Notes: generated from the letters alone by a model not told the origin. A stretch of DNA of 22,101 nt from JBKHJA01 sp046538375 (GCA_046538375.1 JBKHJA010000037.1:1-22101); one strand, 5' to 3'; positions 8,957 through 16,597 are shown, counted from the first letter of the stretch. Translations and numbers: made by a program.

Positions 8957-11900
8957 TCAGCGGACAGGCCGCCTTTTTTTGTCAAGCTGGACTGAATAGA
9001 GGGTGGTGAAATTGGGCTCAGCCATGGTGGTGCCGTAGATATAGTCAGCCACCTCCATGGTCTTGAAGTTATGGGTGATCAGGATAAATTGGGTCTGGTT
9101 TTTTATCCTTTTCATCAAATTTAAAAATCTCTGCAGATTCACTTCATCCAGGGCAGCATCCACTTCATCCAGCACACAGAAAGGGGTGGGTTTGTAACGG
9201 AAAAGGCCAAAGAAGAAAGCCAGGCTGGTTAAGCTCTTCTCTCCGCCCGAAAGCAGGGAGAGGCTTTGCAGCCTCTTCCCCGGCGGCTGGGCGGCAATGT
9301 CCACACCGCTTTCCAGCGGGCTGCTCTCATCTGTAAGCTTGAGTTCAGCCCGGCCGCCGTTGAAAAGAAGGGTGAACACGTCCTGGAAATTTTTGTTGAT
9401 TTCTGCGAGGGCCTTCAGGAATTGGGTTCTGCTTTCCTGATCGATTTTTTTGATGGCCTGTTTGGTGGTGTCGATGGATTCCCGCAGGTCTTTCTTCTGC
9501 TGGATCAGATAATCGTGGCGTTTTTTCTGGTTCTGGTATTCCTCTTCAGCCATCAGATTGACCGCTTTGATTTTTTGAAGCTTCTCCTTGGCGTCTTCCA
9601 GCTTGGCCTGGGTATCCTCATCTTTTATCTCATCCACGGAGAGCTCTTTTTTGACCTCAGAGATTGATTTTTTGAGCTCCTGCCAGCAGCTTTCCTCAAG
9701 ATTTGCCAGATCTCTTTCTCTTTCTGCTTTTTTGATCTCCCATTCCACTCTCTGTCCTTTTACCTGTTCATATTCTTCTCTCCATTTTTCAATCCGCTCT
9801 TCGCTCTCTTTTTGCTCCCTCTGGAGTCTGTTCAGCCGGGATTCATTCTGAGACAGTTGTGCTTCTCTGGATTTTTTTTCTTTTTTTAGCGATTTTGTTT
9901 CTTCCGAGAGTTTGGTCATGTTTTCTCGGAGTTCGGATATTTTCTCCTCTGCATTTTGGGCCTCTGTGTGGAAGGAAATCCCTTTTTTGCTGAGCAAATC
10001 TTTTCTCTTTTTTAAATTCTTCAGCCTTTGATCAAGATTATTGATCTTTTCCTGGAAAAGGTCAATCTCAGATTTGAGTTCAAAAAACTGCCTTCTCTTC
10101 TGTTCGCCTTTTTTCTGAAGAGCTTCAAATTGCTCTTCTGTTGATTGAATGTCTTTGTTCAAAGTCTGTTCTTTCTGCTGGCTTTCTTTTATTTTCGAGG
10201 ATACAGAAGCCAGCCGTTTTTCCATGTTTTCTTGGTCAGCGGTCAAAATATCATGTTCATTTTTCAGGGTGGTCAGGGTCATCTCCAGCTTTTCTTTTTC
10301 TGAGCGGTCAATGGCCCTATGTCTTTCTATCTCCTCTGCGAGCTTTTCCAGATGGATGGTTTTATCAGATTTATCCTCAATGTCTTTATCTGTTTTTTGT
10401 ATTTTCCCGGAAATTTCTTTGATTTTAGCGCTTAAAGGAGAAATTTCTTTTTCCAGCGCAGAAATTCTCTGTTTTGAATTTTTTATTTCCGCAGCCGCAG
10501 TAAACAGGCCTCGTTTTTGTGTTCCTGCCTTCAGAAGACCCGATGAGTGCAGGACTTCACCTTGCAAGGTGAGGAAGTTCAGGGAAGGAAATTCCAGCCA
10601 GAGTTCAACTGCAGTTTTGACATTTTCCACCATGGCCGCCTCATCAAGTAAAGAGACAAAGCCTTTGGCTTTGGAAGCAGCCCGGACATGGGATTTCAGG
10701 CGCCCCAGCACTCTAGGATCCTGGTAGGCCCTGGAGGGAAGATCTTTTTTGGCCTGAGGGTGAAGGAGGAGAAAGTTTCCCCTGAGGTTTTTTTTGTCCA
10801 GGATTTTCAAAAAATCAGGCGCTTTGAAAAGAAGGGCCTTTGCTTCTTCTTTCCAGAAAATATCGATCAGAGGTGTGTATCGAGGGTCACTTTCCACGAA
10901 ATCAGCCAGATAGCCAAAAGACCCGGGCATTTCTTCCTTCCCCTCTCCACTTTGTTCTTTTTCTCTTATTTCCTGAAGGAGCTGAACATGATGGATTTCT
11001 TTTTCTCTTTTTTCTGTAAAACCGTTCATTTTTCTCTGGAGGGCTTCAAGCGAGGAGAGAAGATGCTGTTTCTGTTTTTGGCTGGAATCTATTTCTTTTT
11101 TTAATTCTTTTTTTTGCTTTTGAATGCGGGAGAGCTCTTCTGCCTGCCGCCTTTCTTTTTCCTCTGTCAGGCGGAGAGAAGCGTTTTCTTTTTCCATCTG
11201 TGATTTGATTTTATCCTGCTGTCTGGAAAGAAGCTCTGCTTCCTTTTCCAATCTGGCTTTTTCATTTTTTAGTTCCGTGGAAGAGGAGAGTCCCTGGAAA
11301 TATTCATTCTTCAGGGATTCGAGGTTTTGCTGGTGGGAATCTTTTTCTTTTTGGATTTTTTGGATCACCGCAGAGAGGCTTTTTGAATCTTTCTTCTTTT
11401 GGGCCAGATTTTTTCGGAAGCTCTTGAGATCGTCCTGGGCTTCGTTTTGTTCTTTCTCCAGTTGGGCGGCCTCCTGGTTGGCCTCATTCATGTTCTGTGT
11501 GGCCTTTTGCTTCCTCTCCTCGAGAAAATCAATACTGTTTTTGTTTTCTTCTCCTTCTGCTTCCAGCCGGGAGAGAGTTGATTCAAGGGAATAGATTTTC
11601 TTTTGTTCTTCCTTCACCTCTTTCTCCAGGGTCCAGGCTTCTTTTCTGCTGGAGGCCAGGTGTTTTTCTTCTTCTTTGATGCGGGCGGTGGCCTTTTTTT
11701 CTTGATTCAAGAAAGTTTTATAGTGAGAGGAAGCCTCTGTCTGGCCTTCTTCAAGCTGACCGATTTTTTTCCTGAAATGGAGGGTAGTGAGCTTTCTGAT
11801 TTTCTCTCTGAGTTTCCTGTATCTGGCCGCTTCTCTGGCCTGTCTTTTCAGGGAATTTTTGGCTTTTGAGACTTCATTGATGATGTCTTCCAGTCTGACC

Positions 11901-12448
11901 AGATTTTGTTCGCTGCTTTCCAGTTTGTTTTCAGCCTGTCTTTTTTTGTCTTTGTAGTAGGAAGTCCCTGCAGCTTCCTCCACCAGCATTCTTTTATCGG
12001 CGGGTTTTGAGCTCAGGAAAAGCCCGATACTTCCCTGCTCGATCACAAAATATTCCTTTTCTCCCACCTCTTTCTTCCACAGGCATTCCTGGATATCCTT
12101 CAACCTGACCGATTTTCCGTTCAGTCTGTATTCGCTTTCCCCGGAACGGAAATAGCGGTGGCTGATGATGAGTTCTTCCCGGGCTTGGTCTTCGCTCAAA
12201 TGCAGATTCACATCCGCCATGCTTAAAGGAGCCCTTTTCTCGTTGCCGTTGAAAATGATATCTGTGCTTCTTTCTCCTCGATAGGCTTTGAATCTCCTTC
12301 CGCCCAAAACCCAGAGAAAAGCATCCACGATATTGCTTTTTCCGGTTCCGTTGGGCCCCACCACCACCGTGATTCCAGGGTGAAAGAGGATTTTTGTTTT
12401 TTCCGGAAAAGACTTAAAGCCCTGCAGCTCCAGTTTTTTGATGATCAT
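8957..12448 (-). CDS. smc: chromosome segregation ATPase SMC
   Basis: The 1163-residue chromosomal SMC, which forms the bacterial condensin with ScpA/ScpB and organises the nucleoid. N-terminal head: Walker A GPNGTGKSN at residues 31-39 (Lys37), with Thr where most SMCs have Ser. Long Glu/Lys/Gln-rich coiled coils run from about 165 to 505 and 650 to 1000, flanking a hinge at about 510-645 (GYLADF to GLLKAG). C-terminal head: signature SLLSGGEKSL (Ser1067-Gly1068-Gly1069-Glu1070), Walker B FCVLDEVDAALDE with Asp1094 and catalytic Glu1095, and a D-loop/His switch ending in ILITHN. No ribosome site is obvious at the ATG. Neither ftsY nor scpAB lies next to it, though they often do elsewhere; instead it heads the smc-SSS-HDAC run. 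Confidence 0.97.
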   Translation of the reverse strand: MIIKKLELQGFKSFPEKTKILFHPGITVVVGPNGTGKSNIVDAFLWVLGGRRFKAYRGERSTDIIFNGNEKRAPLSMADVNLHLSEDQAREELIISHRYFRSGESEYRLNGKSVRLKDIQECLWKKEVGEKEYFVIEQGSIGLFLSSKPADKRMLVEEAAGTSYYKDKKRQAENKLESSEQNLVRLEDIINEVSKAKNSLKRQAREAARYRKLREKIRKLTTLHFRKKIGQLEEGQTEASSHYKTFLNQEKKATARIKEEEKHLASSRKEAWTLEKEVKEEQKKIYSLESTLSRLEAEGEENKNSIDFLEERKQKATQNMNEANQEAAQLEKEQNEAQDDLKSFRKNLAQKKKDSKSLSAVIQKIQKEKDSHQQNLESLKNEYFQGLSSSTELKNEKARLEKEAELLSRQQDKIKSQMEKENASLRLTEEKERRQAEELSRIQKQKKELKKEIDSSQKQKQHLLSSLEALQRKMNGFTEKREKEIHHVQLLQEIREKEQSGEGKEEMPGSFGYLADFVESDPRYTPLIDIFWKEEAKALLFKAPDFLKILDKKNLRGNFLLLHPQAKKDLPSRAYQDPRVLGRLKSHVRAASKAKGFVSLLDEAAMVENVKTAVELWLEFPSLNFLTLQGEVLHSSGLLKAGTQKRGLFTAAAEIKNSKQRISALEKEISPLSAKIKEISGKIQKTDKDIEDKSDKTIHLEKLAEEIERHRAIDRSEKEKLEMTLTTLKNEHDILTADQENMEKRLASVSSKIKESQQKEQTLNKDIQSTEEQFEALQKKGEQKRRQFFELKSEIDLFQEKINNLDQRLKNLKKRKDLLSKKGISFHTEAQNAEEKISELRENMTKLSEETKSLKKEKKSREAQLSQNESRLNRLQREQKESEERIEKWREEYEQVKGQRVEWEIKKAERERDLANLEESCWQELKKSISEVKKELSVDEIKDEDTQAKLEDAKEKLQKIKAVNLMAEEEYQNQKKRHDYLIQQKKDLRESIDTTKQAIKKIDQESRTQFLKALAEINKNFQDVFTLLFNGGRAELKLTDESSPLESGVDIAAQPPGKRLQSLSLLSGGEKSLTSLAFFFGLFRYKPTPFCVLDEVDAALDEVNLQRFLNLMKRIKNQTQFILITHNFKTMEVADYIYGTTMAEPNFTTLYSVQLDKKRRPVR

Positions 12449-12522
12449 GGTTCTATTAAACAGGCTTTCATTTTGTCATGGCCCAGGTGTTTAATATGTA
12501 AGCGACTGTTCATAGGAAAATT

Positions 12523-12550
12523 ATTGTATTAAATTTGATCTTATTTTCAA
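12523..12550 (-). promoter_or_regulatory. smc: sigma-70 promoter for smc
   Basis: Minus strand reads TTGAAA, 16 bases, TACAAT (five of six matches in each box), giving a leader of about 70 bases before the smc start. The AT-rich DNA around it supports a real promoter. The remaining gap between here and 12,669 holds no ORF or repeat that I can support. Confidence 0.55.
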
Positions 12551-12669
12551 AGAACCAATGTTTGAATTTCTTTTTCAGTGGCCGGAAGTGATTTATCCGT
12601 CTGTGTCCCTTAACATTATGAAGGGGCTGCACTGCTGATCGCACAAAACGGGGTAAACTCAAGGCCATC

Positions 12670-12698
12670 TTGACAGTCCGTGCCGATTCAATTATTTT
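12670..12698 (+). promoter_or_regulatory. sigma-70 promoter of the tRNA-Thr gene
   Basis: Perfect TTGACA, 17-base spacer, then TATTTT. The predicted start is about 25 bases before the mature tRNA, as expected for a short 5' leader removed by RNase P. Confidence 0.65.
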
Positions 12699-12729
12699 CT
12701 AAGTGCTCTGAAGCAGGAATATGCAGAGG

Positions 12730-12802
12730 GCCAGTGTAGCTCAGTCGGCAGAGCAACTGATTCGTAATCAGTAGGTCGGGGGTTCGAATCCCCCTGCTGG
12801 CT
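12730..12802 (+). tRNA. tRNA-Thr, anticodon CGU
   Basis: A 73-base cloverleaf: acceptor GCCAGTG pairs with TGCTGGC (two G-U pairs at the inner end); D arm GCTC/GAGC; anticodon stem ACTGA/TCAGT with loop TTCGTAA, so the anticodon is CGT, reading ACG (Thr); T arm GGGGG/CCCCC around TTCGAAT. There is a 5-base variable loop. The discriminator base is U and CCA is not encoded. No T-rich terminator follows; a truncated gene copy starts 29 bases downstream. Confidence 0.96.
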
Positions 12803-12831
12803 CTTTTATTATACGAGGAAGTAACAATTCA

Positions 12832-12957
12832 ATGGGTAAAATAATGAGATTTGGATTGATCATTCCTTCCTCAAACAACACCATGGAAAAAGAATTCTGG
12901 AAAATATCTGCAGGATGGGCCGCTGTTCATGCAGGCAGGATGAGGCTCCAGTATTGA
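12832..12957 (+). pseudogene. truncated 5' copy of the Asp/Glu racemase-type gene
   Basis: A 41-codon ORF whose codons 5-40 match the first 36 codons of the intact gene at 13525 (100 of 108 bases identical, no gaps), then break off after CAG into TAT-TGA. Five amino acids differ (F3L, N12T, K16Y, A23S and G31A, broken copy to intact copy). The intact copy keeps the family's SSNTTME motif while the fragment has SSNNTME, which suggests decay or a diverged paralog. GAGGA lies about 13 bases before the first ATG, so a short peptide could still be made. The break falls at the left edge of the AT-rich toxin-antitoxin cassette. Confidence 0.85.
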
Positions 12958-12958
12958 A

Positions 12959-12987
12959 TTGACTAATTATACATAAATATGTATAAA
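12959..12987 (+). promoter_or_regulatory. sigma-70 promoter of the toxin-antitoxin operon
   Basis: TTGACT, 17-base spacer, TATAAA, ending 19 bases before the antitoxin ATG. Near-consensus, and it overlaps the palindrome at 12967-12986. Confidence 0.75.
12967..12986. promoter_or_regulatory. palindromic operator, probable antitoxin binding site
   Basis: Perfect inverted repeat TTATACATA-AA-TATGTATAA, filling the promoter spacer and most of the -10. RHH antitoxins commonly autoregulate by binding palindromes at just this place, and the antitoxin-toxin dimer complex often tightens that repression. The palindrome is seen directly; the binding protein is inferred. Confidence 0.65.
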
Positions 12988-13006
12988 TGTATTGGAGGAA
13001 CCAGCC

Positions 13007-13246
13007 ATGAAGAGATTAAATATCACCATTGATGAAGAATTATATAAAAAGGTCAAAGCTTTATCGTTCTTCCGGAATGAAAGCATATCAGAGATCATTC
13101 GGAAATCACTTCGAGATTGGATAGAAAAAAGGATAAGCAGGAGGGAAGAATTGCTGCTCTCTGCAAAAGATGAAAAAGAAATTCTGGAAATACTCTCATC
13201 TGATGAATTTCTCACATCTGAGGAAGCAAAAGAGATTCTGGATTGA
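13007..13246 (+). CDS. ribbon-helix-helix (CopG/RelB-type) antitoxin
   Basis: A 79-residue protein with an N-terminal RHH DNA-binding domain (KRLNITIDEELYKKVKAL beta strand and helix, then NESISEIIRKSLRDWIEKR), followed by an acidic helical tail (about 48-79) that would wrap and neutralise the toxin. ATG at 13007 is chosen because GGAGGA lies seven bases upstream; a TTG reading from 12992 would swallow that site. Its stop overlaps the toxin start by one base (TGATG), so the two are translationally coupled. Base composition is clearly more AT-rich than the neighbours, which suggests transfer. Confidence 0.88.
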   Translation: MKRLNITIDEELYKKVKALSFFRNESISEIIRKSLRDWIEKRISRREELLLSAKDEKEILEILSSDEFLTSEEAKEILD

Positions 13247-13488
13247 TGAAGTTTCTCTACAGCAGAACGAGTGTTAAGTTTCTTCAGACACTTCAGAAAG
13301 ATGTTGTCAATAAATTGATAGAAGCTATAGAAAAATTGCCTTTTGAAGGAGATAGAAAGAAGCTTAAAGGGAGAAAAGTGAAAAATGTATTTCGGTTGAG
13401 AATTGGCAAGTACAGGATAATCTATTCTCAACAGAAAGATGTGATAAGAATTATAAAGATAGACACCCGTGGTGATGTTTATAAATAA
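13246..13488 (+). CDS. RelE/ParE-superfamily toxin
   Basis: An 80-residue basic protein typical of the RelE/ParE fold: N-terminal helices (SVKFLQTLQKDVVNKLIEAIEKL), then the beta sheet with KKLKGRKVKNVFRLRIGKYR, the IIYS strand and the C-terminal KIDTRGDVYK. The KYRIIY arginine and the final RGDVYK tyrosine match positions important in archaeal-type RelE mRNA interferases, which cut mRNA in the ribosome A site. ParE-like gyrase poisoning is the alternative, but the RGDVY ending favours RelE. Starts at ATG 13246 overlapping the antitoxin stop; a TTG one codon earlier is less likely. Confidence 0.87.
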   Translation: MKFLYSRTSVKFLQTLQKDVVNKLIEAIEKLPFEGDRKKLKGRKVKNVFRLRIGKYRIIYSQQKDVIRIIKIDTRGDVYK

Positions 13489-13491
13489 TTT

Positions 13492-13508
13492 CTGAATTTA
13501 AAATTCAG
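13492..13508. repeat. short perfect palindrome at the right edge of the toxin-antitoxin cassette
   Basis: CTGAATTT-A-AAATTCAG begins four bases after the toxin stop. As RNA it would make only a weak 5-bp hairpin without a T-run, so it is a poor terminator. It may mark the cassette boundary or bind a protein. Confidence 0.4.
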
Positions 13509-13524
13509 CCAGGATGACAGGAAA

Positions 13525-13632
13525 ATGAGATTGGGATTGATCATCCCTTCCTCAAACACCACCATGGAATACGAATTCTGGAAAATATCTTCAGGATGGG
13601 CCGCTGTTCACGCAGCCAGGATGAGGCTCCAG
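13525..13632 (+). repeat. right-hand copy of the 108-bp direct repeat flanking the toxin-antitoxin cassette
   Basis: These first 36 codons of the intact racemase-type gene are 100/108 identical to 12844-12951. The 573 bases between the copies hold only the toxin-antitoxin operon and its control sites. Confidence 0.9.
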
Positions 13633-14220
13633 AAAATCACCCTTAGAGATTTGGAAGAGATGGAGGAACAGATGCTGGATGCAGCGGTCCGTGTTGCTGA
13701 TGCCCATGTGGATATCATGGGATATGGCTGTACCTCCGGGAGTCTTTTCAAGGGCAAAGGTCACGCTCAAGAAATAGAGAAAAAAATACAAGAAAAGACC
13801 GGGGTTCCTGCCGTGGCCGCGGCCAGGGCGGTGGTTGAAGCCCTGGATAAACTTCATATAAACAGAGTCTCTGTGGCCACTCCTTATACGGATGAGATAA
13901 ATGAGCTTGAAAGAAGATTCCTCCAACAGAATAAGATAGATGTTCTAAAAATTAAAGGCCTGGACATGGTCAAAAACCATGAGGTTGGAAGCATAGATCC
14001 TGAAGAAACCTATGAGCTTGCAAAATCAGTCTATGTCCCTGAAGCGAATGGATTATTCATTAGCTGCACGAACTTCAGGACTGTGGAAGTAATAAATCAG
14101 CTTGAGAAAGAGCTTGGAACTGCGGTGGTGTCAAGCAGTACGGCCACCTTCTGGGCCATGATGAGGAAAGCAGGGATCAACAGAAGATTAGAAAAATACG
14201 GCAGGCTCTTTCTAATATAA
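13525..14220 (+). CDS. Asp/Glu racemase superfamily enzyme (maleate cis-trans isomerase / arylmalonate decarboxylase-like)
   Basis: A 231-residue two-lobed enzyme of the family that uses a pair of Cys to move a proton or attack a double bond. Catalytic candidates are Cys69 in GYGCTSGS and Cys181 in SCTNFRT, one in each lobe, and the N-terminus has the maleate isomerase-type GLIIPSSNTTME carboxylate-binding stretch. Likely substrates are small dicarboxylates such as maleate or a substituted malonate; the exact one cannot be read. ATG with AGGA close upstream. No promoter of its own is evident between the toxin stop and this start, so it may be read from the toxin-antitoxin promoter. It ends 8 bases from the converging DUF4412 gene. 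Confidence 0.85.
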   Translation: MRLGLIIPSSNTTMEYEFWKISSGWAAVHAARMRLQKITLRDLEEMEEQMLDAAVRVADAHVDIMGYGCTSGSLFKGKGHAQEIEKKIQEKTGVPAVAAARAVVEALDKLHINRVSVATPYTDEINELERRFLQQNKIDVLKIKGLDMVKNHEVGSIDPEETYELAKSVYVPEANGLFISCTNFRTVEVINQLEKELGTAVVSSSTATFWAMMRKAGINRRLEKYGRLFLI

Positions 14221-14228
14221 TCCCTTTT

Positions 14229-14984
14229 CTATTTCGTTCTCTGCTGGAATGGATTGAAGGCGGTTTCTGAATATCCTTCAGGGAGCTCATAGGTCCCTTC
14301 AGGAGCATCTGCCTCTTCCACGGAGAGGACTTCTTCTCTGTATTTGGTCTCTGCACCCATCATGGTCATGGAGAAGAGGGTCACCACCGGATACCCATCT
14401 AATTTTTCAAATTCTTGGGCAAATCCTTTAAACATGGGATTGATGGAGAGAATCTTGGTGGATAAATCTTTGTACATATCCATATCGATGTCGATATCTT
14501 TGGTGAGCCACATTTCCATCTTCATGGGCATGTTCATTCCCATCATGGAAACGTCGATTTCCACGATGTATTTCCTGCAATCCCAGTCTTTGATTTTTTG
14601 GGTCTCCTCGGTTGCCGTGACTTTAGGGGTGACCTGCATCATCTGCATCATCTGTTTGGCTTGAGGAGAGAGTTCTTTTTCAAAGTCAATGGGCAGGTCC
14701 ATGACTGAATAGCTTTTTTTCTCATGGTCGACGACATAAATTTTGTCCTGGTCCAGGCGAACAATAGTGGTTCTGCTCTGGCCTTCGTCCTGCCTCATCT
14801 TGTCTTTGGACAGCCAGGTCTCCCCCTGTTCATCCTTGGCCGGCTGGGTCTGACCCATGATGGTCACTTCGTCGGTGTGCTTGATTTTTTTGATGTGATA
14901 GTCAGCCTGGGTTAAACAGGGATAAAGCAAAAAGGATAGAGCAAAAACGAAAGCCGTACTCCAGGAAACATATGTTTTTCTCAT
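14229..14984 (-). CDS. exported DUF4412-type protein
   Basis: A 251-residue protein with a signal peptide (basic MRKTY, hydrophobic core to about residue 23, probable cut after TQA at 27). The body is predicted beta-rich with features I associate with DUF4412: a KIYVVDHEKKSYSVMDL strand pair reporting on a bound ligand or redox state, and the WDCRKYIVEI motif followed by MEMWLTKDI. Residues about 110-190 are unusually rich in Met (MMQMMQ, MMGMNMPMKMEMW, DIDMDMY). Function is not known; a periplasmic lipid- or metal-binding role is possible but unproved. ATG with TAGGAGG seven bases upstream. Confidence 0.75.
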   Translation of the reverse strand: MRKTYVSWSTAFVFALSFLLYPCLTQADYHIKKIKHTDEVTIMGQTQPAKDEQGETWLSKDKMRQDEGQSRTTIVRLDQDKIYVVDHEKKSYSVMDLPIDFEKELSPQAKQMMQMMQVTPKVTATEETQKIKDWDCRKYIVEIDVSMMGMNMPMKMEMWLTKDIDIDMDMYKDLSTKILSINPMFKGFAQEFEKLDGYPVVTLFSMTMMGAETKYREEVLSVEEADAPEGTYELPEGYSETAFNPFQQRTK

Positions 14985-15012
14985 TAACGTTCCTCCTAAA
15001 GAAGTTTCAATT

Positions 15013-15041
15013 AATTTATCTCATTTTCCAGATAAAAGCAA
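15013..15041 (-). promoter_or_regulatory. candidate promoter of the DUF4412-type gene
   Basis: Minus strand reads TTGCTT, 17 bases, TAAATT, ending 28 bases before the start codon. Both boxes are only partial matches. Confidence 0.35.
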
Positions 15042-15106
15042 TTTTTCTTTTCCATTGTAATCTTTTCTAAAACAGTGATGAGTATAAATATTTATATTGA
15101 CTGAAA

Positions 15107-15164
15107 GGGGTGAGGGATGGGGGTGGGGAAAATTAGCGTGCTGACGACCCCCATCCCTCACCCC
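15107..15164. repeat. 18-bp perfect inverted repeat with 22-base loop
   Basis: GGGGTGAGGGATGGGGGT and its exact reverse complement flank a 22-base AT-containing spacer. It lies 39 bases beyond the stop of the VanZ-like gene, between two minus-strand genes. It could stop transcription, but neither side has a T-run right after the stem. A dispersed palindromic element (REP/MITE-like) is the main alternative. Confidence 0.8.
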
Positions 15165-15203
15165 CTATCACGGAAATAGAAATGCTTTCTTTTCCCATAT
15201 ATC

Positions 15204-16436
15204 TCAACCACGGAAGAGCAGGAAGTTGAGAGCCGCCAGAAGGAGCATGGAACCCGAGATAAATAGCCACATGGTTTTTTCGCTGCGGGAGAAAAGCCCG
15301 AAGCGGAGAGGACTGGAATAGGGTGTATTCTTATTTATGAAATCTCCTGCCTTTTTCCGCTGTTCCTCATCCCACCCACAGGAAGATTCATGGAGAGTGC
15401 GGCCAAAATATTTTTCCAGGATGAGGTTTTCTCTGTAGGCGGCCAGAAAAAATTTCTTTTTGGCCTCTTTATCTTCTGATCTTAATGCTTTTTCATAATT
15501 TTTGTCTCTTATTTCAAGATGGCTTCTCATCTCATACAGGAAAGGATGGTTTAAAGCAGAAAAGCGGCGCTTGAATTCTTTAAAATCCCTTTTTTTCCAG
15601 TTTTTTATGTCCTGGGCATTTTGTTCGAGTTTTTCTCTATCTTCTCTTCTCAATTCATCCGAAGAAAGAAGAGAATAGAATTCTCCTATCTCTGGATGCT
15701 GGTGTTTTTTCCTGAATCTGTTCATGGCCTCCTCATTTTGAAGAGGGGAGAGGCCGGGGAAGATTTTGGTGTAAGCGGCAACCCTGGAGGGAGTGTTGGA
15801 GAGGCAGAGGCCCACCAGAACCATATTTCCGGCCAACAACAGAGAGAAGGTTTTGAATGATTTCGGCTTTATCCTGGCTGAGATTCCATGAGGCTGGATT
15901 CCTTTCCCCATGGCGGCCAGAAACAAAGCACAGGAGAGCGAATTGAGGCCCACATCCCGGATGTCCCAGTACCGGACCGGCACCACCCACTGAAATATCT
16001 CGTCAAATATGCCTACCAGCGAGCCGCTGAGGAAAGCGATGAAATAGATGCTTATGTCTTTGGTGTTGAATTTCAAAGCGCGGAAGAGCAAAAATCCAAG
16101 AAGACCGTACTCCAGAAAATGAACCGCTTCCACCGGGACCTGACTGAGTTTCAGGGTGAAATAAAAATAGAGAGCCGCCACCAAAAGGAGCCACAGGTAG
16201 TTGGAAAGCCTGCGAATTTTGAGACGGAAAAAAAGAAAGAACAGGAGAGTAAGAAAGGCAGCGCCAACCACCACCATCACAAAGATGGGGAAAAAAGAAT
16301 GTCCCCAATGAGCGGAAACAAAATTCTGGATGGTCCGGGCAAAAGGAACAATCAGCAGAATAGCCGCTGCGCACAGGAATACCAGAAACCAGGAAAGGAG
16401 AATCCTGGTCCCTCTTTTAGCCTTCATGGTATTCAA
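15204..16436 (-). CDS. VanZ-like membrane protein with long C-terminal extension
   Basis: A 410-residue protein. Hydrophobic segments at about 11-31, 49-70, 79-97, 103-121 and 129-150 carry a VanZ-like core with its conserved polar residues: HFLEY (106-110), DEIFQ (145-149) and VPVRYWDIRDVGLN (152-165). Another membrane segment follows at about 195-213. Then comes a soluble, highly charged region (about 225-375) and a last membrane segment at 388-408; this second half is not part of ordinary VanZ proteins (about 160 residues). VanZ proteins are linked to teicoplanin tolerance and envelope lipids, but the biochemical role is unsettled. A TTG start at 16436 is supported by AAAAGGG six bases upstream; ATG at 16427 is the alternative. 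Confidence 0.8.
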   Translation of the reverse strand: MNTMKAKRGTRILLSWFLVFLCAAAILLIVPFARTIQNFVSAHWGHSFFPIFVMVVVGAAFLTLLFFLFFRLKIRRLSNYLWLLLVAALYFYFTLKLSQVPVEAVHFLEYGLLGFLLFRALKFNTKDISIYFIAFLSGSLVGIFDEIFQWVVPVRYWDIRDVGLNSLSCALFLAAMGKGIQPHGISARIKPKSFKTFSLLLAGNMVLVGLCLSNTPSRVAAYTKIFPGLSPLQNEEAMNRFRKKHQHPEIGEFYSLLSSDELRREDREKLEQNAQDIKNWKKRDFKEFKRRFSALNHPFLYEMRSHLEIRDKNYEKALRSEDKEAKKKFFLAAYRENLILEKYFGRTLHESSCGWDEEQRKKAGDFINKNTPYSSPLRFGLFSRSEKTMWLFISGSMLLLAALNFLLFRG

Positions 16437-16490
16437 AACATGCCCTTTTCAGCTCGATTATGAAAAGGCCGTTTTTTTCTTTGTCCTGAG

Positions 16491-16519
16491 ATGATAATAT
16501 AAAAACCCTCCTATGACAA
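16491..16519 (-). promoter_or_regulatory. sigma-70 promoter of the VanZ-like gene
   Basis: Minus strand reads TTGTCA, 17 bases, TATCAT (five of six in each box), about 55 bases before the start. I see no equally good promoter for the plus-strand operon in the same 160-base gap. Confidence 0.5.
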
Positions 16520-16597
16520 ATATCTGCATCATGAAATGTGAAAAGGAGGATTCAAGGCCAGCATTAAGGAGGCGAAAAGCGGCTGGAGGAGGTTTTG

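Noticed and set aside
10149..10727. 192-residue plus-strand ORF and several others between 9266 and 11869
   Set aside because: Reverse reading of the Lys/Glu-rich SMC coiled coils gives long Phe/Ser-rich open frames; no start signals and no family resemblance.
12778..12802. tRNA-Thr 3' end as an attachment site for the toxin-antitoxin cassette
   Set aside because: The last 25 bases of the tRNA are not repeated at the right edge near 13490-13525, and no integrase is present.
14638..14655. Short tandem repeat catcatctgcatcatctg
   Set aside because: Simply codes for the MQMMQM run in the DUF4412-type protein.
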